Assembly: GCA_029263395.1 (NCBI GenBank)
Contig: JAJCXO010000100.1
Coordinates: 1 to 64,000 of the forward strand
Direction of reading: 5' to 3'
DNA from: Acidobacteriota bacterium
Lineage (GTDB): Bacteria; Acidobacteriota; Thermoanaerobaculia; Multivoradales; J023
Length of the DNA: 64,000 nucleotides
A program made the translations under genes and the position numbers. The notes under the pieces were generated by a model. That model was given only the letters and a program-made list of their open reading frames with translations. It was not told the DNA's origin and did no database searches. This document shows positions 7,671 to 15,264 of this stretch, in pieces; positions within the stretch are counted from its first letter, which is position 1; each line of letters begins with the position of its first letter.

Positions 7671-9998
7671 ATGGTTGGGCACCTGGGGTTGCGCCTGCCC
7701 TCATGGTTCGGATTGCTCTGTTGGATCCCAATGCTGGCGGCCCCCGCCTCCCCCGCCGAGCTGACTCTGACGTTTCAAACTAGCCAGCGGTCGGCTCCGA
7801 CCACCAAACAACCGACTCGGCTTCCTACGCATGAAGAGACTATCTCGGGCATTGTCTTCTTTCGTGCCGGGCAGACGACGCATGACCTGTCCTTGAACGT
7901 GAAGCCTGGCGGCCAGGCAACGATCGAATTACCGGCCGGTCAGTGGCAATTCGAAGCCGCAATACCCGGCTTTTGGGCTCGGCCCACAACGGTAGATCTC
8001 AGGCAAGCCGCTGCAATCTCAGTGACGTTGCACCCGACAGGAAGAGTCCGAGGCAAGCTTGTTGTGCCCAAAGCTAGCAAACACCCAACAGTGCTAGACC
8101 TGGAGCCCTGGGTTCGCTTCGAAGTGCCTCCGACCACCGGTATTCCGGGCTCCGGATCACCCGATGCCCTGCGGGGGCGGGTACGCTGCCCCGCCACGGA
8201 AAACCTAGAGTTGCAATGCGAAGTGCCAGCGGCAGTCCTGGATCTGCAAGTTGAGCTATCAGGCTACAGCAGCGCCTATCGCTGGGATGTTCGAGTCCGT
8301 CCCAGCGCCGAGACCCATCTCGGCACACTGGAGCTTGGCCCGGCGTCGGGCATTGTCGGCTGGGTCCTAGCAGAAGGAGTGCAAAGCCCTATCCGCGGCG
8401 TCGAAATCGAGGTTCGACCGCGGCGCACCAAGGCTGCCAGACAAACTCTGGACAAACTTCGGGCTGAGATCCCGACTCAGCGAACAACGACCGATCGCCG
8501 TGGTTTCTTCCGACTCCATGATCTCGCTCCCGGCGCCTATGTTTTGGTCGCAAGGCAAGAGGGCTTCGCAACGGTACGGACGTCCGTCCGGGTAACAGCA
8601 AGCCAGTTGAGCAGAGTGGCTGATCCACCGCTGATACTGCATATCGCTGAGGAACTGGATCTCTACATCGATCCACCCATTCCACCATCCACGACCGCGG
8701 CGCAATGGCAGGCCTCATTGAGCTTGGTAGATCGGGGCCAATCGATCCTGAACACCTTTGATCCGTTCGAATGCAGCGCAGCTGGCGTGTGCCACATTGC
8801 AGACTTGGCACGCGGTCTCTACACACTGACCATCCGAGATGCCGCCGGAAAGCGCTGGGCGTCGCGAGAGCTCGATTTTTCTTCTGGAGTCACGCCGACA
8901 TTTGTCAACATTCCCATCATCGACCTGAGAGGAACAGTCACGTTTGGGGACGAGCCTCTCGCCGACGCCTCGGTCTTCTTCGGTGGGAGTAGCGGCATCG
9001 AAATGGTCAGCAACACAGAGGGGCGCTTCAGCGGATTCTTGCCACGCTCTGGTGCTTGGAGTGTTGAAGTCCAGGCGTCAGAGCCTCCTATACGGCGCAA
9101 TTTCAAACGTGTCGAAGTGGCAGCACGGCCTACCAAGAGCTACGCCGAGATTGAGCTGGAAATGCCCGACACCCGGCTGTCTGGAACCGTTGTCGACGCT
9201 TTCGGCCGCGAGGTCGAGAATGCCATCGTCTCCGCCACAGGATACGACGCCACCTTCGACAGCTTCGCGCAAGATCACAGCGACGAAGACGGTGAATTCG
9301 ACTTCAGCGGTCTACCACCAGGACGATTCATCCTGCGGGCCGTGGTGGTGCGCAATGGCAAACGCCTGCAATCACCCAAGCAGGAGATGGATCTCCGATC
9401 AAAGGTCGAACACGAGCCGGTCCGTCTGGTCGTCGAGGAAACCTTGGAAATCTCTGGGCGGATCGTTTCCAGAGGACGTGGTGTGCCAGGTGCCCTGGTC
9501 AAGATGCATGCCGTACAGGCCATGGAGATTGCGGTCGCTTCAGAAACGACTGACTTCGATGGGCGTTTTGAGGCCAGCTTCCCACCCGGCACCCTGGAAG
9601 TATTGTCAGGGGTCGGGGCTCCCGGTTTCGGATACAAGATCAGTCGACTCCGGGTCAACCGAAGGCAGGAGTTGGTGATTGAAGTGACTCAGGACGCTGG
9701 CACGCTCGTACTGGAGAACCTGGATCCCGAACAGCGTCGGATTCTCCCCATCCTGCACCAGCGCGGGCTCGAAGCAGCCCATTACTTGAAGCAAGCCTGG
9801 GCACGTACCAACGGAGTCACGCAGACCGACCCAACGCGCTTTTTGATCCCACAGCTTGCGGCCGGTGACTACACTGCCTGTTGGGCTGAAGATCCGCTGG
9901 CGCTCAACAGGATGGCGGTCACCGGTCAGCCATTGGCCGAGGGCTGTGTTTCAGGAACCCTGTCTGCCGGTGGCGAGCTCGTGCTGAGAATGCCTTAG
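7671..9998 (+). CDS. Exported protein with carboxypeptidase-regulatory-like domains (module B)
   Basis: The ATG at 7671 lies one base after the stop of the Cys-rich gene and begins a signal peptide (WFGLLCWIPMLAAPASPA), giving 775 residues. An open frame extends back to 7599, but that extension would bury the signal peptide. Several carboxypeptidase-regulatory-like beta-sandwiches follow, for example around SGTVVDAFGREVENA and SGRIVSRGRGVPGA, each ending in DxxGxF-x-x-x-L-x-P-G. It aligns along its length with the protein at 1-2178. Unlike that paralogue it has no hexapeptide repeat tail and ends in a small domain with two cysteines. No catalytic domain is visible, so a structural, adhesive or binding role is likeliest. 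Confidence 0.85.
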   Translation: MVGHLGLRLPSWFGLLCWIPMLAAPASPAELTLTFQTSQRSAPTTKQPTRLPTHEETISGIVFFRAGQTTHDLSLNVKPGGQATIELPAGQWQFEAAIPGFWARPTTVDLRQAAAISVTLHPTGRVRGKLVVPKASKHPTVLDLEPWVRFEVPPTTGIPGSGSPDALRGRVRCPATENLELQCEVPAAVLDLQVELSGYSSAYRWDVRVRPSAETHLGTLELGPASGIVGWVLAEGVQSPIRGVEIEVRPRRTKAARQTLDKLRAEIPTQRTTTDRRGFFRLHDLAPGAYVLVARQEGFATVRTSVRVTASQLSRVADPPLILHIAEELDLYIDPPIPPSTTAAQWQASLSLVDRGQSILNTFDPFECSAAGVCHIADLARGLYTLTIRDAAGKRWASRELDFSSGVTPTFVNIPIIDLRGTVTFGDEPLADASVFFGGSSGIEMVSNTEGRFSGFLPRSGAWSVEVQASEPPIRRNFKRVEVAARPTKSYAEIELEMPDTRLSGTVVDAFGREVENAIVSATGYDATFDSFAQDHSDEDGEFDFSGLPPGRFILRAVVVRNGKRLQSPKQEMDLRSKVEHEPVRLVVEETLEISGRIVSRGRGVPGALVKMHAVQAMEIAVASETTDFDGRFEASFPPGTLEVLSGVGAPGFGYKISRLRVNRRQELVIEVTQDAGTLVLENLDPEQRRILPILHQRGLEAAHYLKQAWARTNGVTQTDPTRFLIPQLAAGDYTACWAEDPLALNRMAVTGQPLAEGCVSGTLSAGGELVLRMP

Positions 9999-10036
9999 TT
10001 GCTGGCGGGCGACTCGCTCCTGCAAGCGTTCAAACG

Positions 10037-10120
10037 TCATAGATCTTCCCAGAGGATCGAAAGGATCTTCCAGCCCTGCGGGGTGTGGATCAACTGGAAA
10101 GACTTCAAGCCCGTGCCGAG
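10037..10120 (-). pseudogene. C-terminal fragment of an NTF2-like/DUF4440-type protein
   Basis: The last 24 codons of a minus-strand frame read GLKSFQLIHTPQGWKILSIL then WEDL and stop. This is the characteristic final strand pair of SnoaL/NTF2-like proteins, where a Trp-Lys-Ile segment precedes the end. Nothing upstream in this frame matches the rest of such a domain; it runs straight into the NACHT-derived remnant. It is read as a 3' scrap left by a deletion. Confidence 0.5.
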
Positions 10121-10146
10121 TTCATCGATGGTCTGTTGGTTTGGGT

Positions 10147-10991
10147 TCAAGGTTCGGCGTCCCGGTCGATATCGAGGGGTTCTGGTGGATCTTCGAGATA
10201 CGGCAAATGCGGTAAACCTGCTTGGTCGCACAACGCGTCGAGGGTGACGAAGGAGCCGTCGGGCAGCATAAGTCGCGAGCCAAGCGTCGGAGAGGTGACT
10301 CGCAGCCTTCTCCCAAGTGGCCACGATCGATCTTCGCCCCGGTCTGCGTTGTTTTTGACTCGCCTCCAGGAGCCCATGCGCCAACCCAGCCGCCGCCCGT
10401 TTCCGTTCATCGCCGTCGTCAGGGCGCCATTGCTCGTGGAGTAGCAAAGCGCCTTCACGCTCCTTGCGTTCGGTTCGCGCGGTCAGAAGGCTATCGATAC
10501 ACGCTTCATAGAGGTCATGTCGTTTGTCCGGCAAAGGCCTCGAACGACTGATCAACAACATCATCGTGAGTAGTAGGGGCGTCCGTGCCAACACCTGCGC
10601 CTCGCCAGAACGAGCGAGCGCTCCCAGGAAGTCTTCGATCGAAGTGCCCTTCGCCCCTTCTTCCTCGCGATAACACCGACTCCTCCATCTGGCTGAGCGG
10701 TCGCGAAATATCGTGATTGCCAGGACAGAACACAAACCGTCGATGTTCCAACCCGAGCTCCCCCGCCAGCGCCCGCAAAAACTCATGCGCCAGCTTGAAC
10801 TCATCCGGATTGCCGACCTCGGCCAAATCCCCCGTCACCACCACAACGTCGACACGGTGCTCGGTCTTGATCGAAGGCTCCGCGTCCACCAACGCTCGGT
10901 GGAACGACTTACCGGCCTTGGCATGGTCCTGGCCAGCGAGGCGGCTGTGTGCTCCAAAGTGGAGATCCGACAGGTGCAGCAAACGAAGCAT
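10147..10991 (-). pseudogene. Deleted paralogue of the metallophosphoesterase-NACHT gene
   Basis: Three blocks match the intact protein at 2849-6826 in order. Block 1 (10991 to about 10682) equals its residues 1-103, including SDLHFG, GDLAE and GNHD. Block 2 (about 10678 to 10294) equals residues 633-760, from RCYR through the PLPDKRHDLYEACIDSLL segment. Block 3 (about 10287 to 10147) equals residues 1287-1325, with LPDGSF and GLPHLPYLEDPPE. The blocks are in different frames, so no full product is possible. The first open frame (158 codons) would give a phosphoesterase stub without its later histidine ligands. The identity of the remaining blocks is high, so the decay looks like two clean deletions rather than slow drift. 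Confidence 0.9.
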
Positions 10992-11126
10992 CTCATCCTC
11001 CCAATGCGAATAACGATGCGCCTACTTTACCCGACGTGGCCTGCGTCCTATTCGAGAGGGATACCGCAAGCTCTGAGTCCACCCTTCGTTGCATTGAATC
11101 GTCTGAACTCTGCGCGCTCTGCTTCC

Positions 11127-11192
11127 GAACCCCAAAGGGGTTCCATACAACAGCCCAGGGTCAGCTGGCGCGAAGCGCCGCGCCACCCTGGG
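11127..11192. repeat. Paired palindromes, degenerate copy of the 110-bp repeat theme
   Basis: GAACCCC-aaa-GGGGTTC (11127-11143) is a perfect 7-bp hairpin. It is followed by CCCAGGG (11154) and CCCTGGG (11186) enclosing an inner hairpin GGCGC-gaa-GCGCC. The same two elements, in altered order, make up the tandem repeat at 11261-11480. These look like dispersed extragenic palindromes. Confidence 0.75.
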
Positions 11193-11260
11193 TAGGTCTC
11201 AAAGGATCCGAACCCTGAAGGGGTTCTACAAACCTCCCTGGATGCAACGACCAGATGTTA

Positions 11261-11480
11261 TGGAACCCTTACAGGGTTCGATCCAATTCCGGATTCCGGT
11301 GACCCAGGGTGGCGCGCTTCGCGGTGACCCTGGGCTGGTGGATTTAACCCCTTCGGGGTATTGGGACGCATGGAACCCTTACAGGGTTCGATCCAATTCC
11401 GGATTCCGGTGACCCAGGGTGGCGCGCTTCGCGCTGACCCTGGGCTGGTGGATTTAACCCCTTCGGGGTATTGGGACGCA
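11261..11480. repeat. Tandem duplication of a 110-bp palindromic unit
   Basis: Units 11261-11370 and 11371-11480 differ at a single visible base (cgcggtgacc against cgcgctgacc). Each contains AACCCTTACAGGGTT, a CCCAGGGT...ACCCTGGG stem with a GCGCGCTTCGCG core, and AACCCCTTCGGGGT. Near-identity implies recent duplication. Because every element can form a hairpin, the array could act as a transcript-end or mRNA-stability element, or be a non-autonomous repeat family. Confidence 0.95.
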
Positions 11481-11617
11481 AGCACTTCGAGGCTGTGCGA
11501 CTCGAGGAGTGCCGCCTAGCACCACTTCGAGGACCAACTTACCCCCTTGATATCGGCCGCTTGGAACCCGATATCGTAGCGATTCACCGGGGTATCTAAC
11601 CGCAAATCCAAAAATAT

Positions 11618-11770
11618 CCGGTGGGATGCTCTCGACAAAACCGGAATTACCAGAGACTTCCGGTGGGATACCCCCGACAAAACCGGAATTACCGGCGACT
11701 TCCGGTGGGATACCCTCGACAAAACCGGAATTACCGGCGACTTCCGGTGGGATACCTCCGACAAAAGCGA
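11618..11770. repeat. 42-bp tandem repeat (about 3.6 units)
   Basis: Units starting at 11618, 11660, 11702 and 11744 share CCGGTGGGAT, CGACAAAACCGGAATTACC and GACTT. The period is a multiple of three and stays open on both strands: STKPELPATSGGIP on plus, GGIPPEVAGNSGFV on minus. No start, ribosome-binding site or surrounding gene supports translation, so it is annotated as DNA only. Confidence 0.9.
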
Positions 11771-11985
11771 CAGCCGTCGAGGATTTCACGGCAAAACTTC
11801 GACAAACTCCGCAAACAGCCAAGGATCAAGCGCTTGATTGGCGACAAGCCTGGCAAACCGCTGAAGATTCGGCGTCTTGGCTTCATCAAAATCCGCGAAC
11901 AGCCGACGACTAGACCGCCGATCTTCGGCAAGACCAGCATTCCTCCGCGTTCTCGGGCTTCCTCGGCTCTGAGTCGAACGGCTTC

Positions 11986-12009
11986 GAGGAGTGCCTGGCA
12001 GCACTCCTC
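11986..12009. repeat. Perfect 9-bp hairpin of the CTTCGAGGAGTGCC repeat family
   Basis: GAGGAGTGC (11986-11994) and GCACTCCTC (12001-12009) enclose a six-base loop CTGGCA. Related half-copies occur near 11483, 11502 and 11521 and again at 15068-15119, so this is a dispersed family confined here to intergenic DNA. Confidence 0.75.
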
Positions 12010-12121
12010 CGAGTCGGCGTCATTCCATAGATTCCCGAACGGTGACGAGGTGGACTACCATAGTAGTCTGCAAGTCAAGCGATGAGTTTGATAGATGAAT
12101 GTTATGGATTTGGGGGGAATG

Positions 12122-12751
12122 ATGACAACACGCACCCTATGCTGGCTTACTTTCCTAGTTGCGTTGAACGTAGCCTGTAGCGACCCGGCAGAGCGAGCTA
12201 TTGAGGCCGTACTCCGGGCAGAGATCGAAATTCCGAGTTGCCTAGCCATTGATGCAAAATTCCCATATCGGTTTGAGAAACCAACGCCGTCGTTTTACGA
12301 GCCGGAATGGACAACTGAGCACCGCCAACAGGCGCTGGATGCCTTGGCGTACGTAGGCCTTGTCACCTCGACGACAGACGGCCAGTCGATTGAGTACGAC
12401 GTCACCGATCTCGGGCGATCAGTCCTGAAAGACACAGAGTCTAGGACCCTTAGCAAGTTCTGTTACGCCGAGTATCATCTGATCAAGGTGGTCGAGGTGC
12501 GGGTACCGGAACCCGCAGAAATGTCTCAGTGGGGACGACCTCGACCTAGCCTAAAGATTGTGGATTTCAGATACGAGGTCCGCAACTTCTCGAGCTGGAG
12601 TAAGGATCCACAGCTTGTCAACATGTTCGATAAGCTCGAGAGGGACCTTCGGGAAGCTGAGGCGGGTAAGCCTCTAGCGGGGACGTTACCGATTGAATCG
12701 ACCCCTGAAGGGTGGCGCCTGCTCGACGAGGCAAGGTTAGAGTCGCGTTAG
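12122..12751 (+). CDS. Predicted lipoprotein of unknown function
   Basis: The ATG at 12122 is preferred because GGGGGGA lies immediately upstream; the frame is open from 12095. The 209-residue product starts with MTTRTLCWLTFLVALNVAC followed by S, a lipobox with the lipidated Cys at about residue 19. The remainder is soluble. It contains EIPSCLAID near the mature N-terminus, a winged-helix-like stretch around ALDALAYVGLVTS, and ends with a TPEGWRLLDEA segment. No family is recognised. It converges on the lipoprotein gene at 12854-14962. Confidence 0.75.
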   Translation: MTTRTLCWLTFLVALNVACSDPAERAIEAVLRAEIEIPSCLAIDAKFPYRFEKPTPSFYEPEWTTEHRQQALDALAYVGLVTSTTDGQSIEYDVTDLGRSVLKDTESRTLSKFCYAEYHLIKVVEVRVPEPAEMSQWGRPRPSLKIVDFRYEVRNFSSWSKDPQLVNMFDKLERDLREAEAGKPLAGTLPIESTPEGWRLLDEARLESR

Positions 12752-12821
12752 CTCTGCAAAAGGAAATTGAGCCACGCCCTCCTTTAGAGTTGGGTAACGA
12801 CAACGACTCAGGGGGGGGATC

Positions 12822-12878
12822 ATGGCCCGTAAGAATCGTAGTTCAAAGCGTAATCAAGGCTTCAACGCGACTCGATAG
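12822..12878 (+). CDS. Possible 18-residue basic peptide ORF
   Basis: An ATG preceded at 4 nt by a run of eight G residues opens an 18-codon frame, MARKNRSSKRNQGFNATR, ending at TAG. Seven of 18 residues are basic. Its end overlaps the 3' end of the opposing gene at 12854. It could be a real small peptide, the stump of a truncated gene, or chance; only the ribosome-binding-like G-run argues for translation. Confidence 0.2.
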   Translation: MARKNRSSKRNQGFNATR

Positions 12879-14962
12879 TGCAAGCCTCCGGGCAAACCCC
12901 CTGGAAAGGTCCCGGGTGGCAAAACCCTATCGTCCGGTATCTCCTGCCAAGTCAAGAACACGACCGATCCGATGCCCTCGGTCGCAACCGCTGCCAGGAC
13001 ATCCCAGGTCGTCGACCAAGGAATGTCTCTACCGAGCTTGAAGGTCATGCTTGGCTGATCCGGACGTTGAGGCGTCAGCACGATAGCGGCACCTAGGTCT
13101 GGTTGTGGATCGGACAACATCACCTGGGCGTTTGGGAAATGGCGGGACAGATGGTCCAGCAGACGCACCAAGACACCGTAGCGAGCAGGTGCAGCAGCCT
13201 GGATACGAATCGCTGCAGTAGAACCAGACGGCATAATCCGCTGGAGCCGCTCGGCCGTGCCCGCAATCTCGATGGGTTGTCCGTCGATCGTTAGGCCGTT
13301 GTCACCAGCGATATGAATCGTTGCAGAAGGGGTAGGTCGAGGACTGTACTGCGTCGCGGCCTCATTAGCCGACTTGCGCCACGATCGCAAGAAATCCGCG
13401 AGGTTTGCCCGGTCAAGAGGAGAGGACATGTATCGGTGAGTACCCACCCTCAACATGCCATCCTTGGTGATCGAAACGACCGCGGATCCTTTCGGAACAC
13501 CGTGGCGCGTGACGGTTTCCGGTATTGAGATCTGTGCCATATCCCCGGTCCAGAGAGCGAAGGTGCCGTCGACGAGTTCGGCGTATCCCGCCGCTAAGAG
13601 GAGGCGGCTCGGGACACTTTCATCAACTCTTCCTCTTTTACTGCGCGAAGAAAAGCTTCGAAGATTGATCAATTGCGACAGCAGCCCCTTCTTGCCATGG
13701 ATATCGTTCAGATTGGGTGGATACTCTGGATTGGATATCAGGTTGCTGAGGCACTCCGACCCGACCTCTGCCCGGGCTTGCAATAGCACGGACTGCCCCC
13801 ATGGATCTTCGCCGGAACGTTGGGCCGATGACGCAAAACTCAGGCACGGGTCGTTCGCTGCATGATCCTTGATCGCCTTGACCAGGGCTTTCCGTTCAGC
13901 TCTGGACGCTGGTTCGATCTTCAGGAAGCTGCCGGCATCAATGAACCCGGCCAAGGGTACCAAGGTCTCATCTCCTGTCCGTTGAGGACTTTCAATGGTC
14001 AAAAATCGACGGTCCTTGGAGACCAACCGAAAGGGTTCGCCACGGACATCGCCACCCGTCTTCAGATTGGGCTGCACAAAGACGTAGGTCCCTCCAGCCC
14101 TGAGCTCGGGTAGATCTACCGGTCCAAAAGCCTCAGCAAATTCGGCCTTGCGCTCGAAGCGTTCCCCTTCCCGGGTGCCGGTGAGAAAAGCGATGACGAT
14201 CACATCTTCGATCTTCTGGGTCGGCCAAGCGACGCTAGTAAAGACCGGGTCATCTGCCTTGTCATCCTGTCCGCGGCCGTCGTTCGTGAATCTCAACCAA
14301 CGCCACTCGGGACTCGATTCGCTCCGCCAAGCGGCCCTCAACGTCAGGTCGGCATACTCTTCACGGTTGCCCGCGATAGCTGCGAGCAGGACAGAGGCAT
14401 ATCCGTGATCCTCTGTGAGTTGGACATCCGGAACGAGGAGCAGGGGATTGGAAGGGTTCTTACTGAACATGATGTGGTAGCCCTTGCCGGCAGGAAGCAA
14501 GGCTTGGCCATCCACCTTCGCGATCCACTTTCCTGACATCGGTTTGTGGATGGTGAAATAGACTTGGGGCTTGGGAATCGAGTCGTTTCGGTAGAAACTG
14601 ACGTTGTCATAGGAATCGACCGCAGTCGCTGTGATGACCTGGCCATCCGGCGCAACAAGCTCGAGGTCCGGTTCGGGCTCATCTCGGTAGAACAGGGCGA
14701 CGTGCAACTCTCGCGTTCGACGATCGACCCAGGAATACAGGGTTTCGCGGTCTAGATCCCTGGCGGGGTTGACTACCGAGTCGAGAGTCAAGCCGGGTGG
14801 CAAGATCACTCGGCGGTTGCCTGCTTCAACCGCCGCCTCGCCAACCAGCGCCTCATCAACCGGCGCCTCGTCAACTCTGGAGCACGACAGGAACAAGGCA
14901 AGGCCCAGGAACACTAACGCCACGTCCAACACCGTCACAGATAATGCCAGTCGTTTCCACAT
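12854..14962 (-). CDS. Large predicted lipoprotein with C-terminal ExbD/TolR-like region
   Basis: The protein has 702 residues with GAGGGG about 7 nt before the ATG. The N-terminus has a hydrophobic signal and lipobox (LALFLSC then S, Cys near residue 27). A 15-bp repeat follows, giving VDEAPVDEALVGEA. The central part is beta-rich (TLYSWVDRRTRELHVALFYR) with no recognised domain. Residues of about 550-690 resemble the periplasmic domain of ExbD/TolR proteins: IHIAGDNGLTIDGQPIEI, then a helix, IRIQAAAPARYGVLVRLLDH, and a final strand region. That similarity is a pattern judgement. No ExbB partner is nearby. It probably sits on the periplasmic face of a membrane. Confidence 0.75.
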   Translation of the reverse strand: MWKRLALSVTVLDVALVFLGLALFLSCSRVDEAPVDEALVGEAAVEAGNRRVILPPGLTLDSVVNPARDLDRETLYSWVDRRTRELHVALFYRDEPEPDLELVAPDGQVITATAVDSYDNVSFYRNDSIPKPQVYFTIHKPMSGKWIAKVDGQALLPAGKGYHIMFSKNPSNPLLLVPDVQLTEDHGYASVLLAAIAGNREEYADLTLRAAWRSESSPEWRWLRFTNDGRGQDDKADDPVFTSVAWPTQKIEDVIVIAFLTGTREGERFERKAEFAEAFGPVDLPELRAGGTYVFVQPNLKTGGDVRGEPFRLVSKDRRFLTIESPQRTGDETLVPLAGFIDAGSFLKIEPASRAERKALVKAIKDHAANDPCLSFASSAQRSGEDPWGQSVLLQARAEVGSECLSNLISNPEYPPNLNDIHGKKGLLSQLINLRSFSSRSKRGRVDESVPSRLLLAAGYAELVDGTFALWTGDMAQISIPETVTRHGVPKGSAVVSITKDGMLRVGTHRYMSSPLDRANLADFLRSWRKSANEAATQYSPRPTPSATIHIAGDNGLTIDGQPIEIAGTAERLQRIMPSGSTAAIRIQAAAPARYGVLVRLLDHLSRHFPNAQVMLSDPQPDLGAAIVLTPQRPDQPSMTFKLGRDIPWSTTWDVLAAVATEGIGSVVFLTWQEIPDDRVLPPGTFPGGLPGGLHYRVALKP
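14827..14871. repeat. 15-bp tandem repeat in lipoprotein linker (3 units)
   Basis: Units at 14827, 14842 and 14857 share CAACC-x-x-CGCCTC. They encode VDEAP / VDEAL / VGEAA directly after the lipobox cysteine of the 702-residue lipoprotein, the flexible tether position. Confidence 0.8.
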
Positions 14963-15264
14963 CCATCACCCCTCACATGCAAGCAAATTGAAGTCATCGG
15001 ATACCCAGGCGTCGGCATCTAGCCGGTGGGTGTCACCAAGACTACACGTTGCACTCATCAAGAGTCACCACTTCGAGGAGTGCCACTTCGAGGAGTGCCT
15101 GGCACCACGTCGAGGAGTCAGGGGCTCATGTGGGTAAGGGAAGGACTCCGTCCAGGCGGAAGGCAATCGTGTCGATTTCTATGGTGCCCACCTCGAGGCC
15201 GGACTAGACCTGCCGATAGCGGATTCTGGGATCGGCAGACGTTGGGCAGTTGAAGGGAAACATG
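14963..15264. other. Intergenic region with 15-bp tandem repeat
   Basis: Two exact copies of CCACTTCGAGGAGTG stand in tandem at 15068-15097, followed by a GCCTGGCACCACGTCGAGG segment that continues the motif. The same word appears at 11521 and 11983. No gene is visible in these 302 bp, which hold the promoter of the lipoprotein gene and the 3' end of the racemase operon. Confidence 0.7.

Larger units (their letters stand above)
10992..12121. other. Repeat-rich non-coding region
   Basis: No convincing gene lies in these 1.1 kb. The region is built of palindromes, the 110-bp and 42-bp tandem arrays listed separately, and copies of a CTTCGAGGAGTG motif. Two short frames at 11786-12004 (minus) and 11763-11913 (plus) have fairly protein-like composition but overlap each other and lack ribosome-binding sites; they may be gene scraps. 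Confidence 0.6.

Noticed and set aside
11261-11480. Insertion-sequence ends
   Set aside because: The 110-bp units are direct tandem copies and no transposase gene lies near them.
11621-12085. 154-codon plus-strand frame with RQNRNYRRLPVGYP repeats
   Set aside because: It follows the 42-bp DNA repeat, has no ribosome-binding site, and its composition (Arg/Pro/Ser-rich) is that of a shadow frame.
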